61,777 nucleotides of DNA from Bacteroidales bacterium (GCA_015654795.1 JAATGF010000135.1:1-61777); one strand, 5' to 3'; shown: positions 28,015 through 36,909, counted from the stretch's first letter. Program-made: numbers and translations. Notes: generated by a model not told the origin, from the letters alone.

Positions 28015-28050
28015 TGACAAAAGACGACATTTATTTATTCCCATTGCTTA
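28015..28050 (-). repeat. Conserved head of the dispersed element, copy A
   Basis: Minus strand begins TAAGCAATGGGAATAAATAA and continues with ATGTCGTCTTTTGTC, nearly the same as the heads at 48961 (minus), 38063 and 52758. Between this and 27635 there is AT-rich DNA with small palindromes around TATGCGTCAGCTATGCATTA and no gene. The whole spacer 27369-28255 has no supportable coding region. Confidence 0.75.
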
Positions 28051-28255
28051 AGTTATCCGGGAAATAAGAGGTTTAAAATCGTTCAACGTACCGATCACAA
28101 ATTAATAGACGTTCACATAAACTACCCACAATATTCGTTATAAAGCCAACAAAACAAGGGGTAAAAGGATACGAGATGTAAGTTTTGTTGTATATTATTG
28201 CAACCCGGTGATGACCTTCATTAACGGAAATGCGATATCGGATTATTCCAATTAT

Positions 28256-28798
28256 TTACATATCAGACATTTTTACTAATTCCATCAACGTTCTCCAGTT
28301 CCTGGTTGTGGCTTTTACGCCCAGTTTATTTTCAAAAAAATTATTGTTCAACTTTGTGTTTCCATAACCATTGGGGCAAAACAAATAAATGGTCCGCTCC
28401 ATAATGTAAAATCTATCTGGCAAATATAATTCACTATCAATACGTTCAGCAAAATGCTTTTCGGGCGACTTCGATAAAAATATAGTATAAAGTTTTGAAA
28501 TATCTTCTTTAGGATCATTCAAAAATGGATTCAGGGATAAGATGCTTTTAAGCTCTGAATATTCCTGCACCAAAACCGGGACATTTAATGCGAATCGCTT
28601 CAATATTCCTTCCGTTATTAATTCTTCCAATTCCATCAAATTTGTTTCTCTGCCCTGGAAAACAACATTTCCGCTTTGAATATAGGTTTTAACATTCTGA
28701 AAACCCATATCTTCGTACATCTCCTTCAAAGAATTCATTTTAATGAGATTCTTTCCGCTGACGTTGATTCCTCTTAGTATCGAAATATATGTATTCAT
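28256..28798 (-). CDS. DUF1697 domain protein
   Basis: A 180-aa soluble protein matching the DUF1697 family over its whole length: MNTYISILRGINVSGKN at the start, LKEMYEDMGFQNVKTYIQSG (the helix-strand hallmark ending in YIQSGNVVF), then PFLNDPKEDISKLYTIFLS and the C-terminal ATTRNWRTLMELV. Members are small uncharacterised cytoplasmic proteins with two ferredoxin-like halves; no reaction is known. Isolated on the minus strand between two repeat-rich or AT-rich spacers. Confidence 0.88.
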   Translation of the reverse strand: MNTYISILRGINVSGKNLIKMNSLKEMYEDMGFQNVKTYIQSGNVVFQGRETNLMELEELITEGILKRFALNVPVLVQEYSELKSILSLNPFLNDPKEDISKLYTIFLSKSPEKHFAERIDSELYLPDRFYIMERTIYLFCPNGYGNTKLNNNFFENKLGVKATTRNWRTLMELVKMSDM

Positions 28799-29109
28799 TA
28801 TATATCAGTATTTTACAAATCACTCTTTACCGGGATTTTTATTCTATCAATTATTGAAATTATACCCGGGGAAAGCGGTGCTCCCGAAGCAATCCAAACG
28901 ACAAGTATTAAATCCAGGATATTATTACATGCAAACCTACTAAACGGATTCTCAATTTCCAAAGTCAATATGCTAAAATAATCTATATTTCAACCGGTTA
29001 CTACATAACCAGTTTTATAACATCAAAAATAAAAAATAAACTTTCAGCGTTTTTTCATTTTTGGCAGAATTTTTGTTCGCGAATAAGTGTACAAATAAAA
29101 TTGTAAGTC
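28799..29109. other. Spacer between DUF1697 gene and the secreted aromatic-rich protein
   Basis: 311 nt, AT-rich. A small frame occurs on the plus strand but has no family resemblance. Must hold divergent promoters; none matches the consensus well. Confidence 0.35.
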
Positions 29110-30846
29110 ATGAAAGCTTCAGAACGACATAGAAAGATCAGATATAACATACTGCCTTTATTATTTTTAGCAATAACAATGAGCATTTCGATCCACGGAA
29201 AGGCTCAGTCGGAAAATAAGAATAAGCTATTGCAGATGATTGCGGAAGATCGCACTACAGTTGATGCAATTGCCGGTTACGATGAAAAAATTCAAAGGCA
29301 TATTCTTCAGGTAGCGCAGACCCCTGAGGCGCTGAACAAAATTGAAGAGTTGCAAAAAAGATCACAGACTCAGTTTCGTGCGATTATCAATGACTATGAC
29401 CGCGATGCACAAGCCGCGTTTTACGATATGGCACGTTATCCGAACCTGATCACCGACATCGTGAGTAAAGAGAAGCCCTCCGCTTCGGAAGTCACTCGTA
29501 TTGCATCAAATTACCCCGAAGAGATTCGTGCGACAACAATAAAATATGCGCGAATGCATTTCGATGTTCTTCTCCGGATCGATCAGCTAAACAGCGAAAT
29601 TGACAGGGCTTTCCAATCATACCTTGAGCCTTATAATTCTCAGACTCGTGAAAGTGTAAATGCGTTGCTGGCTTATCCGGAGATTGTTTCTGCATTGGTT
29701 GAAGATAAGGACTTTATAGTTCTTCTGGGCTCAGTGTATAGCGAAGATCCTGATTGGGTAATGGGTAATCTCAGCAAAATTTCGCAAGAGCTTGCAGAAC
29801 AGAACAAAGAAGATTTGGAAGCATATAAGACCCAGATACAGAACGATCCTGAGGCTTATAACGAAATGCTCGCAGCGGCCGAAAAATTTGCCAAAGAAAA
29901 TAATGAAGTGAGATATGAAAGTTCCTCAGAACCCGTTGTTGAAGTGAGAGTTGTCAATAGTTATCCTTATTGGTTTGGGTATCCATACTGGTATTCATAT
30001 CCTTACTGGCGACCACGTCCGTTTTATTATCATACTGGTTTTTACCGTAATCATTATGGGAATATCGTTTTTATCGGACTTCCGTCATTCCACTTTATAC
30101 ATTGGCAAACTTATTATCATCCGACATTGTACCCTCATTTATCGTATAACTATTACAGATATTACGAAAATCATTATGTAAATCGTTATCGCGATTTGCA
30201 TCGCCCCGTTCCGCATAACGGATTTTACAGATCAATTAGATCCAACGTGATTAATAATCCAAGGGTAAACAATTCAAATCTTGAGAGAATTGCCCATCAG
30301 AGAGGCAGTACTATTGTTCATCGGCCAAATACAAGAGAATCATTATCAACGAGAAGAGCCAATCCCGGAGTTACGAGACAACACGATTATTCCAATTCCC
30401 GACAGGGTGCCGGAAGAATCGGTGCAGTAAATCCTCGTGGAAACGGATCAATAAATAATAGCGAAAACAGACAAAGAAGTTTTGAAAGACCTAGTGGAGC
30501 AGTCAATCGAAGAGCGTACAACACGGTAAATCCTGGAAGGTCGGAAGGATCAATAAACCGCAGGGGTTCAGGAACCGGTAGCGGTACTATTCGCAAGGAA
30601 TCATCTCCTGTACGCACCAATCCAGCTGGAACCTCAACAGAAAGGGCACCGCAGAGGGCAAATCAGAATTCCCCGAATAATGCGGGAAACCGGGCAACAT
30701 CCGGAAGAAGTGCTGCCCGGGGAGAAAGATCTGCAGCTTCGCCGGCACAAAGATCTGCGGCTCCTGACCGAACTGCACGCAAGGCAGAACGCCGCGAAGC
30801 CAAGGCCACCAACAGGAGTACAGAGACCAGAAAATCAGAACGTTAA
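29110..30846 (+). CDS. Secreted protein with helical N-half, Tyr/Trp/Pro-rich middle and Arg/Ser/Asn-rich low-complexity tail
   Basis: 578 aa, no family I can name with confidence. After a hydrophobic segment (about 13-30, ending IHGKAQ, a probable signal peptide) come alpha-helical repeats with recurring PEAL/YPEEI/YPEIV elements (about 35-275) that resemble each other at roughly 40-residue spacing. Residues about 285-375 are extremely rich in aromatic residues (repeated YPYW/FGYPYWYSYPYW and HY/NYYRYY). From about 375 to the end the sequence is low-complexity and basic (Arg, Ser, Asn, Gly, Ala). The pattern suggests a cell-surface or matrix protein with aromatic stacking and a polycationic tail. 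Its 3' end is 46 nt before a DUF4136 lipoprotein gene, so the two are likely co-expressed. Confidence 0.75.
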   Translation: MKASERHRKIRYNILPLLFLAITMSISIHGKAQSENKNKLLQMIAEDRTTVDAIAGYDEKIQRHILQVAQTPEALNKIEELQKRSQTQFRAIINDYDRDAQAAFYDMARYPNLITDIVSKEKPSASEVTRIASNYPEEIRATTIKYARMHFDVLLRIDQLNSEIDRAFQSYLEPYNSQTRESVNALLAYPEIVSALVEDKDFIVLLGSVYSEDPDWVMGNLSKISQELAEQNKEDLEAYKTQIQNDPEAYNEMLAAAEKFAKENNEVRYESSSEPVVEVRVVNSYPYWFGYPYWYSYPYWRPRPFYYHTGFYRNHYGNIVFIGLPSFHFIHWQTYYHPTLYPHLSYNYYRYYENHYVNRYRDLHRPVPHNGFYRSIRSNVINNPRVNNSNLERIAHQRGSTIVHRPNTRESLSTRRANPGVTRQHDYSNSRQGAGRIGAVNPRGNGSINNSENRQRSFERPSGAVNRRAYNTVNPGRSEGSINRRGSGTGSGTIRKESSPVRTNPAGTSTERAPQRANQNSPNNAGNRATSGRSAARGERSAASPAQRSAAPDRTARKAERREAKATNRSTETRKSER

Positions 30847-30892
30847 AGATAAATATCTAAAAATAAAAATGTTAAATTTAAATTATGAAGCC

Positions 30893-31417
30893 ATGAAAAT
30901 TAATTTCTTTAAAGTGTTTTTACCGGTCATGTTGATAATTATTATGATCGGATGTGCAGGTGTTAAAGTGAGCTCCGACTACGATAGGAAAGCTGACTTC
31001 TCCAAATACAAAACATTCAATTTCAGCAAAGAAGTTGACAAGGTAACGTTGAATGATTTAAATCGTCGCCGACTGAAAGACGCCATCACCAAAGAGATGG
31101 AAGCAAAGGGTTATCAGATTGCTGCTACTCCCGATATTTTGGTAAATGCTTTTGTAAAAGGAAAAACCAAATATTCTGCAACCGCAAATACCAATTATAT
31201 GGGTGGAATGTACTATCGGGGCTGGGGATCTTCAAATACCTATGTCGATGTAAACAAGTCGATTGAAGGGACGCTTTTCATTGATTTGATCGATGTCCAG
31301 GAAAAATCAATGATCTGGGAAGGTGTAGCGGAAGGCCTGGTAAACCCGCGCACCCAAACAAGGGAAGACCAAATAAACAGTGTTGTTGGAATGATCTTTA
31401 AAAATTTTCCACGATAA
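30893..31417 (+). CDS. DUF4136 domain lipoprotein
   Basis: Start placed at 30893, giving MKINFFKVFLPVMLIIIMIG then the lipobox Cys (IMIGC), 174 aa; an ATG at 30869 adds eight residues and the frame extends further upstream without signal-peptide character. The mature part fits DUF4136: VKVSSDYDRKADFSKYKTFNF at the N-terminus, RRLKDAITKEMEAKGYQ, then PDILVNAFVKGK and, after a Gly/Tyr-rich insert, GTLFIDLIDVQEKSMIWEGVAEG. Such lipoproteins are envelope proteins of unknown role. Placed after the aromatic-rich secreted protein and followed by a clear terminator. Confidence 0.85.
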   Translation: MKINFFKVFLPVMLIIIMIGCAGVKVSSDYDRKADFSKYKTFNFSKEVDKVTLNDLNRRRLKDAITKEMEAKGYQIAATPDILVNAFVKGKTKYSATANTNYMGGMYYRGWGSSNTYVDVNKSIEGTLFIDLIDVQEKSMIWEGVAEGLVNPRTQTREDQINSVVGMIFKNFPR

Positions 31418-31438
31418 CCTGAAAGTTGATTGTCGATT

Positions 31439-31474
31439 AAACAGGCCGGATATAAATTCCGGCCTGTTTTGTTT
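31439..31474 (+). terminator. Rho-independent terminator after the DUF4136 gene
   Basis: AAACAGGCCGGA (31439-31450) pairs with TCCGGCCTGTTT (31458-31469), a perfect 12-bp GC-centred stem with a 7-nt loop and a T-rich tail. Confidence 0.9.
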
Positions 31475-31828
31475 TGCCACGACCTCAAAGTTATGGTCTT
31501 TTAATTTCTTGTATTCAGCATGTTACCATTCGAATGAGTAAATAAATACTGACGAACTGAAGATTTGCACACTACGAATTGAAAAAAACAAAAGATCGGT
31601 TCCATCAAGAATTTTTATCTCATTCAACTTGTTAATCAGTAGCAGAATAGATTATTTATAAGTAACTAATAATCTATAAGTTGATTTTATTATCCTCACT
31701 CTGATAGTTCCGATACCTAGCTGAAAATTCATTGTTAATTTTGAATAACTTCCATGATGGGTTTTATTGTTTCGGATGCATTATGTGCTTAATTTTCCTA
31801 ATTTTGCACTGCTTTAATTTTTAATTTT
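31475..31828. other. Intergenic region upstream of lysA with a candidate -7 element
   Basis: AT-rich, no gene. TAATTTTG at 31799-31806 fits the -7 consensus 22 nt before the lysA ATG, but no good -33 match is at the right distance. No lysine-riboswitch-like structure is recognisable. Confidence 0.4.
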
Positions 31829-33094
31829 ATGACTGAAAAGAAACTTCCTTTTACAAAAGAAGCATTAGAAAAAATAATCGAAAAGTACCCGACTCCTTTT
31901 CATATCTACGACGAAAAAGGGATTAAATCATATGCCAAAAGATTTGTAAAGGCATTTGCGTGGAATAAAGGGTTTAAAGAATATTACGCAATTAAAGCTG
32001 CTCCGAATCCCTATTTGATGAAAATTCTTCGTAATGAGGGATTTGGAATCGATTGCAGTTCAATTGCAGAACTTGAGTTAGCCGGGAGAATTGGAATGCG
32101 GGGCGAAGAGATCATGTTCACTTCAAACGATACCCCCGCTGAAGAGTTCAAAAAGGCAATTGAGTTGGGAGCTATTATAAATCTTGATGACATCGCTCAT
32201 ATTCAATATCTTGATGAAAAGGTTGGTTTGCCGGAACTTGTTTGCTGTCGTTATAATCCTGGTTCGCTAAAAGAGGGAAATGCAATTATCGGACATCCCG
32301 AAGAAGCAAAATATGGTTTTACGAGAAGCCAGCTTTTCGAAGGTTATCAATTGCTGATAGATAAGGGCGTTAAGCGTTTTGGGATTCATACGATGGTGGC
32401 ATCCAATGAGCTTGACCCCGACTACTTTGCAGGAACAGCTCAGATTCTTTTTGAACTGATTGCCGACCTCTCGAGAAAATTGAATATCACCTTTGAATTT
32501 GCCAATCTTGGCGGAGGGATCGGAATTCCTTACAAGCCTGATCAGGTTGAAGTTGATCTGGAGAAGATGAGTGAAGGGATCAGGGTAAATTACGAAAAAT
32601 ACATCCTTGGGAATGGCCTTAAACCCATAAAACTTTACTTCGAATCGGGACGCGCAATCACCGGACCTTTTGGTTATCTGGTAAGTAAGGTGCTCCATAT
32701 CAAAAATACCTACAAAAAATATGCGGGTCTCGATGCGAGTATGGCCAATTTGATGCGACCCGCATTGTATGGTTCCTATCATCATATTTCCGTGCCCGGC
32801 AAGGAAGACGCATCAACAAAAATCATGTACGATGTGACAGGATCGTTGTGCGAAAACAATGATAAATTTGCCATTAACAGGGTATTACCTAAATTAGTCC
32901 CAGGCGATATTGTTGTTATTCACGATGCCGGCGCACATGGACATTCAATGGGGTTTAACTATAACGGGAAGCTTCGTTCTGCAGAATTGTTGCTTCGTGA
33001 AGATGGTGAGGTTATGCAGATACGCAGGGCCGAGACCGTAGAAGATTACTTTGCGACGCTCGATTTTAATGCGCTTCCTTCTTTTTCTGTCTAA
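31829..33094 (+). CDS. lysA: Diaminopimelate decarboxylase-type PLP enzyme
   Basis: 421-aa fold-type III PLP decarboxylase, final step of lysine synthesis (meso-diaminopimelate to lysine plus CO2). The PLP Lys lies in EYYAIKAAPNPY (about residue 55). The phosphate-binding glycine loop is NLGGGIGIPY, the substrate-binding segment ESGRAITGPFGYLVSKVL corresponds to the usual E-x-GR, and the cross-dimer Cys-Glu segment is GSLCENNDKF, with a C-terminal GAHGHSMGFNYN replacing the common AGAY-x-x-S-M. The variant loops put it in the diverged Bacteroidota group, so another amino-acid decarboxylase role is possible, but DAP decarboxylase is most likely. Followed after 96 nt by the RgpF-like gene. Confidence 0.82.
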   Translation: MTEKKLPFTKEALEKIIEKYPTPFHIYDEKGIKSYAKRFVKAFAWNKGFKEYYAIKAAPNPYLMKILRNEGFGIDCSSIAELELAGRIGMRGEEIMFTSNDTPAEEFKKAIELGAIINLDDIAHIQYLDEKVGLPELVCCRYNPGSLKEGNAIIGHPEEAKYGFTRSQLFEGYQLLIDKGVKRFGIHTMVASNELDPDYFAGTAQILFELIADLSRKLNITFEFANLGGGIGIPYKPDQVEVDLEKMSEGIRVNYEKYILGNGLKPIKLYFESGRAITGPFGYLVSKVLHIKNTYKKYAGLDASMANLMRPALYGSYHHISVPGKEDASTKIMYDVTGSLCENNDKFAINRVLPKLVPGDIVVIHDAGAHGHSMGFNYNGKLRSAELLLREDGEVMQIRRAETVEDYFATLDFNALPSFSV

Positions 33095-33190
33095 ACATAA
33101 AATGATGTTCCACAAGAAAAGATACTTGAAAAGATGTTGCAGGTTTACCTGCAACAATAAATCACGATTCTATCTAAATACTTTTTCCTG

Positions 33191-34117
33191 ATGGAACCTT
33201 TGAAAAGTTTGTGTTTGTTTATTCATTTTCATCATTCGAATAAGATTCCTTATTACGTACAGTTGTATATTAATGAGTTAGCTCGTTTTTTTGATGAGGT
33301 TGTACTCTTGTCGAATCAACAGGAAGCCTATAAACCGAACGAATTATCAAATAATATTCAGGTGGTTTATCAAAAGAACATGGGATATGACTTTGGTCGA
33401 TTTTATCAGTTTGTTCACACCATCGACAAAACACTGTATCGCCAAATTGCCTGCGTGAACGATAGCAATGTCCTGATCAAGTCTCTGGATGGATTCTTTG
33501 CATGGGAAAAGTCAGATAATTATGATTTGATAGGTCTGTTAGGCTCATTTCAGAATCCGCGATTCTCTACGTTTAAAAATTCTTATCACCTTCAGAGTCA
33601 CTTTCTCATCTTTCATCCCCGGGCCATTGCCCTGCTTGATGCATATTTTAAATCTGTCGATATAGAATGCCTCTTTCGAGAGACTAATCCAAAAAAATTG
33701 CGCAAAGAGGTGATCAATGCGTGGGAATTGGGAGTAAGTAATTACATGATAAACAGTGGCATGCGGTTAGGCGCTTATAGCCATATCGAAGAGATGATCA
33801 GAATATTTCAATGTCCGAAAGGATGCAATGCCGGACTCGTTCTATCCCACGAGTTGGTTAAAATGGGTTATCCGGTCATAAAGAAAAAGGTAATATTTCA
33901 ATGGAACTGGAACTTTTTTTGTGGTAAGAAACATTGGACTTTTCTTATTCTTGAAGAGGGGAATCAGCAATGGGATCTCAGACGATTAATAAAAGAGCTG
34001 TACCAATTTCGGCAACAACATAGAATAAACAAAATATCCCGTCTTATTATTTCCGGTTATCAATCGCTGATCAATAATGGAAGGACGGGGAGATCACCAC
34101 AAATCAACATACAATGA
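33191..34117 (+). CDS. RgpF-like (rhamnan synthesis protein F) glycan-synthesis protein
   Basis: 308 aa, soluble, no signal peptide. The N-terminal LCLFIHFHHSNKIPYYVQLY, then FDEVVLLSNQ, NMGYDFGRFYQFVHTI and IACVNDSNVLI match the RgpF/WsaF-like family, whose members occur in rhamnose-rich polysaccharide loci and are thought to act as glycosyltransferases. HLQSHFLIFHPRAI and the NYMINSGMRLGAY segment are also typical. No other polysaccharide gene is nearby, which is unusual. Its last codons overlap the next gene by 4 nt (ATGA), so the two are translationally coupled. Confidence 0.7.
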   Translation: MEPLKSLCLFIHFHHSNKIPYYVQLYINELARFFDEVVLLSNQQEAYKPNELSNNIQVVYQKNMGYDFGRFYQFVHTIDKTLYRQIACVNDSNVLIKSLDGFFAWEKSDNYDLIGLLGSFQNPRFSTFKNSYHLQSHFLIFHPRAIALLDAYFKSVDIECLFRETNPKKLRKEVINAWELGVSNYMINSGMRLGAYSHIEEMIRIFQCPKGCNAGLVLSHELVKMGYPVIKKKVIFQWNWNFFCGKKHWTFLILEEGNQQWDLRRLIKELYQFRQQHRINKISRLIISGYQSLINNGRTGRSPQINIQ

Positions 34118-34683
34118 ATTTTCATGACGATCTGAAGAATGCTGTAGAAGTATTGAGGCTGGGAGCTATTATTCTCTATCCCACTGATACAATCTGGGGA
34201 ATTGGATGCGATGCCACTAATGAAGCTGCCGTCAAACGAGTTTTCGAAATTAAAAAAAGGATTGACTCGCAAAGTATGCTTGTCCTGATGGAAAATCCAA
34301 ATCTACTGAACTCTTACATTACAGAAGTTCCCGAAATTGCTTGGGAACTTATCGAAGTTGCCGACACCCCACTTACAATTATCTACCCTGGAGCTAAGAA
34401 CTTAGCTAATAGTGTGATAGCCAAGGACGGAAGTGTAGGGATCAGGATTACAAATGAAGCTTTCACTCAGCAACTGATCCAAAGGTTCCGAAAACCGGTG
34501 GTTTCAACTTCGGCCAATATCAGCGGACAGAAATCACCGCAGAATTTTGCCGAAATCAGTGACGAGATAAAAAATGCTGTTGATTATATCGTTCAGTACC
34601 GCCAGGATGATCTTTCACGGTCGAATCCTTCAAGCATCATTAAATTGGGCGTAGGGGGACAGATCGAAGTTATCAGGAAATAG
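34114..34683 (+). CDS. tsaC: L-threonylcarbamoyladenylate synthase (YrdC/Sua5 type)
   Basis: Makes threonylcarbamoyl-AMP from Thr, bicarbonate and ATP for the t6A modification of tRNA. 189 aa, single YrdC domain without the Sua5 C-terminal part. Visible signature: GAIILYPTDTIWGIGCDATN, the basic KIKKR-like VFEIKKRIDSQSMLVL that contacts ATP, GSVGIRIT and the STSANISGQ motif near residue 130. All conserved elements are present. Its start overlaps the preceding gene by 4 nt; a hairpin terminator follows. Confidence 0.93.
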   Translation: MNFHDDLKNAVEVLRLGAIILYPTDTIWGIGCDATNEAAVKRVFEIKKRIDSQSMLVLMENPNLLNSYITEVPEIAWELIEVADTPLTIIYPGAKNLANSVIAKDGSVGIRITNEAFTQQLIQRFRKPVVSTSANISGQKSPQNFAEISDEIKNAVDYIVQYRQDDLSRSNPSSIIKLGVGGQIEVIRK

Positions 34684-34740
34684 CTCAGTGAATATCAGAC
34701 ATTATATTATATTACAAATGTTGCCATATTGCCCAAAATT

Positions 34741-34786
34741 ATGCCGTATTTCATCCTGAACATGTTAGATGAAATACGGCATTTTA
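34741..34786. terminator. Bidirectional hairpin terminator between tsaC and the GIN-domain gene
   Basis: ATGCCGTATTTCATC (34741-34755) and GATGAAATACGGCAT (34768-34782) form a perfect 15-bp stem with a 12-nt loop; A/T runs flank it on both sides and the neighbouring genes converge on it. Confidence 0.8.
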
Positions 34787-34825
34787 CCTGGCAATTACTT
34801 AGTAATATTTACAATAAAACTTGTC

Positions 34826-35533
34826 CTATTTATCTTCTCTCACTTTTCCGGAACCTGCAATAGTAGAGTCAACAGATGGATTTCCGCGGTAGGTAACATT
34901 GCCTGATCCTGCAAGCTTTACTTCCAGATTTTTAACGGAATTCACCCAACTGTTTCCAGATCCCGAGATCTTAACATCAACCTTATCAGCTGGAAATTCA
35001 ATTGCTCTTACATTGCCCGAACCGGAAATAGCAACCTTAAGTTCAGATGCATTCTGCTTTCCAAACAAGTGAATATTCCCTGACCCTGAAAGAGCTGCAG
35101 AAACCTTTTCAGCTTTGAGGTCCGACAATTTAATATCACCGCTTCCGCTAATCGTTGCATCCAAAATTCTGGCCTCAATTCTCCCTTCCGAAACAATTGA
35201 TCCTGATCCCGAAATGGCAAGTGCATCAATTTGTGGCATAGTCACATAAATGTCAACGGTTCCGGGATTCCATTTATTAAAGAATGTAGTGTTAGGATAT
35301 TTTATCACTAACTTCCGATCGCTCACTTCTGTAATTAATTTTTCGAGTGTAGACTCGCTGCCTTTCACTTCAACTGATTGCGGTTCTCCCTGTTTCAGAT
35401 GAACATTCGCTCCAATTCTCAGTGATATCTCCGTGAAAGCTGGAACTTCTCTCTTTTGGCTTGTTTGGGCGACAAGCAATTGTGTTCCGGTAATTACCAG
35501 AATTGCAACTAATGTAATTAATCGTGATTTCAT
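34826..35533 (-). CDS. Secreted GIN-domain (DUF2807) protein
   Basis: 235 aa with an N-terminal signal peptide (MKSRLITLVAILVITGTQLLV, cut after VAQ). The mature part is a right-handed parallel beta-helix of the head GIN type, recognised by regularly spaced SGSG turns: LAISGSGSIVSEG, ATISGSGDIKLS, AALSGSGNIHLFG, VAISGSGNVRAIE, VKISGSGNSWVNS and TIAGSGKVRED. Each rung is about 20 residues. These proteins are predicted envelope or surface proteins in Bacteroidota; function is unknown. Single gene, convergent with tsaC. Confidence 0.9.
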   Translation of the reverse strand: MKSRLITLVAILVITGTQLLVAQTSQKREVPAFTEISLRIGANVHLKQGEPQSVEVKGSESTLEKLITEVSDRKLVIKYPNTTFFNKWNPGTVDIYVTMPQIDALAISGSGSIVSEGRIEARILDATISGSGDIKLSDLKAEKVSAALSGSGNIHLFGKQNASELKVAISGSGNVRAIEFPADKVDVKISGSGNSWVNSVKNLEVKLAGSGNVTYRGNPSVDSTIAGSGKVREDK

Positions 35534-35681
35534 GATGAAGTAATTGAGTTAATAAATTATCATTAAGCAAGTTATCAAGAAACTTCCCCGATTAAATGAA
35601 GGAGGCCTCTTATTTTCAAATTAAATACTTACTAATAAGGACGCACAAACAGAAAGAAAGTTGCAATATCAACAAAATATT

Positions 35682-36221
35682 TTAATCAAGGTATATTTCG
35701 ATCAATCCATTTGGGCAATTCAGGTGCATTTCCCTCTTTTCCTCATCGACAGAAGTGATCACTTCGTCTGACAGGGGTATCATGATTTCGGCGCGCGGAT
35801 GATCGACTGTAATTACGAGGTTGCCCGAAAAATCATCAACCCTGCTAATCAAACCGATGTCTCCAAATTTTTCATCATAGGCTCTCATACCGATCAAGGT
35901 AGAAACGACTCCCTGATCCTCAGACTCAACAACCTCATGATTATGTACATACACTTTGCACCCGACCAATTCTTTCGCTTTTGTAATCGAATCGACAAAC
36001 TCAAACTTACAAATGGCGCTTTCATCGGTTTTGAAGCGAAATCCTTCATCCTGGATAGGGAAAGGCACCAATCCTCCATCGACTTCAACGAGCAGAAATT
36101 CGGCTTCTTCAAATGTTTCTTCAAATTCTTTTTCGAATATCAAAATGACCTCGCCTTTAAGTCCGTGTGGTTTCTGAATATATCCAACCTCAGAACAATC
36201 ATCCTTATTTATTTGGCTCAT
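35682..36221 (-). CDS. rimM: Ribosome maturation factor RimM
   Basis: Binds S19 and helps mature the 30S head and process 16S rRNA. Start taken at 36221 (MSQINKDDCSEVGYIQKPHG, 179 aa); an ATG 12 nt upstream is possible. The RimM N-terminal barrel has GYIQKPHGLKGEVILIF, and the C-terminal PRC-like barrel has LIGMRAYDEKFGDIGLI, VDHPRAEIMIPL and the hydrophobic end LNCPNGLIEIYLD. It follows rpsP on the same strand, but with a strong terminator hairpin between. trmD, which often follows, is absent here. Confidence 0.92.
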   Translation of the reverse strand: MSQINKDDCSEVGYIQKPHGLKGEVILIFEKEFEETFEEAEFLLVEVDGGLVPFPIQDEGFRFKTDESAICKFEFVDSITKAKELVGCKVYVHNHEVVESEDQGVVSTLIGMRAYDEKFGDIGLISRVDDFSGNLVITVDHPRAEIMIPLSDEVITSVDEEKREMHLNCPNGLIEIYLD

Positions 36222-36250
36222 AGTAAAATACAAATAATAAAATACAAAGG

Positions 36251-36290
36251 TACAAAAAAAGGGCGATGGTTGAATTTACCATCGCCCTTT
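36251..36290 (-). terminator. Terminator/attenuator between rpsP and rimM
   Basis: AAAGGGCGATGGT (36258-36270) pairs perfectly with ACCATCGCCCTTT (36278-36290) with a 7-nt loop. On the minus strand the stem is followed by a run of seven T. It lies 38 nt after the rpsP stop and 37 nt before the rimM ATG, with no separate rimM promoter visible. Confidence 0.9.
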
Positions 36291-36328
36291 GTAATTTTTC
36301 AGCTAAATGCTGCAAAAACTTTTCAGTT

Positions 36329-36868
36329 TTATGCTTCTTCAGTTGGTTCAGCAGCTTCAGCCTCTGGTTCTGCCTCTTGTACCGGTTTCACGATAAGTGC
36401 CGCGGCTGCAGCAGCATTTTTCTTTGCGATTTCAGCAAGACGAGCCTCATTTACTTTAGTTTCAGCTAAAAGACGTTTTTTCATGTCTTCGTTGAAACCG
36501 GCAGTAAGTCCATCTTTTTTTGCCTGAATTGCATTTTCTTTTTCTTTCATCCATGCATCAAACCTCTTATCGGCTTCCGCAAGATCAAAAGCTCCTTTTT
36601 TTACACCTTCGAGAAGGTGTTTTTTCATCATTACCCCCTTGTGCGACAATATTGTGCGACAAGTATCGGTAGGCTGGGCGCCATTATTGAGCCATTCAAT
36701 GGCTTTATCAAAATTAAGATCGATGGTGGCAGGATTAGAATTCGGATTGTATGAACCAATCCTTTCAATAAACCTGCCATCTCGTGGCGACCTGCTGTTT
36801 GCTACCACAATGTGGTAATAAGCATGTTGTTTGCGACCATGCCTTGCCAAACGAATCTTTACTGACAT
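36329..36868 (-). CDS. rpsP: 30S ribosomal protein S16, extended
   Basis: Primary 16S rRNA-binding protein of the small subunit. The first 80 residues are canonical S16 ([53 protein letters not shown]). A tail of about 95 residues follows: helical, Lys/Ala/Glu-rich, ending in an Ala-rich stretch and an acidic [15 protein letters not shown]. coli S16 is about 82 aa; the long tail is normal for Bacteroidota. Upstream promoter element TATCTTTG; strong hairpin downstream before rimM. Confidence 0.97.
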   Translation of the reverse strand: MSVKIRLARHGRKQHAYYHIVVANSRSPRDGRFIERIGSYNPNSNPATIDLNFDKAIEWLNNGAQPTDTCRTILSHKGVMMKKHLLEGVKKGAFDLAEADKRFDAWMKEKENAIQAKKDGLTAGFNEDMKKRLLAETKVNEARLAEIAKKNAAAAAALIVKPVQEAEPEAEAAEPTEEA

Positions 36869-36909
36869 AACGTTTTACGTTGAAATTTATAATTTTTTTA
36901 TTTGCGGGG

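Noticed and set aside
33136..33155. GTTGCAGGT/ACCTGCAAC palindrome after lysA as terminator
   Set aside because: The loop would be only 2 nt and no T run follows; possibly a protein site, but not supportable as a terminator.
35799..36527. 242-aa plus-strand open frame opposite rimM and rpsP
   Set aside because: It runs antisense through two certain genes and a terminator and has no family resemblance; an artefact of the codon use of the opposite strand.
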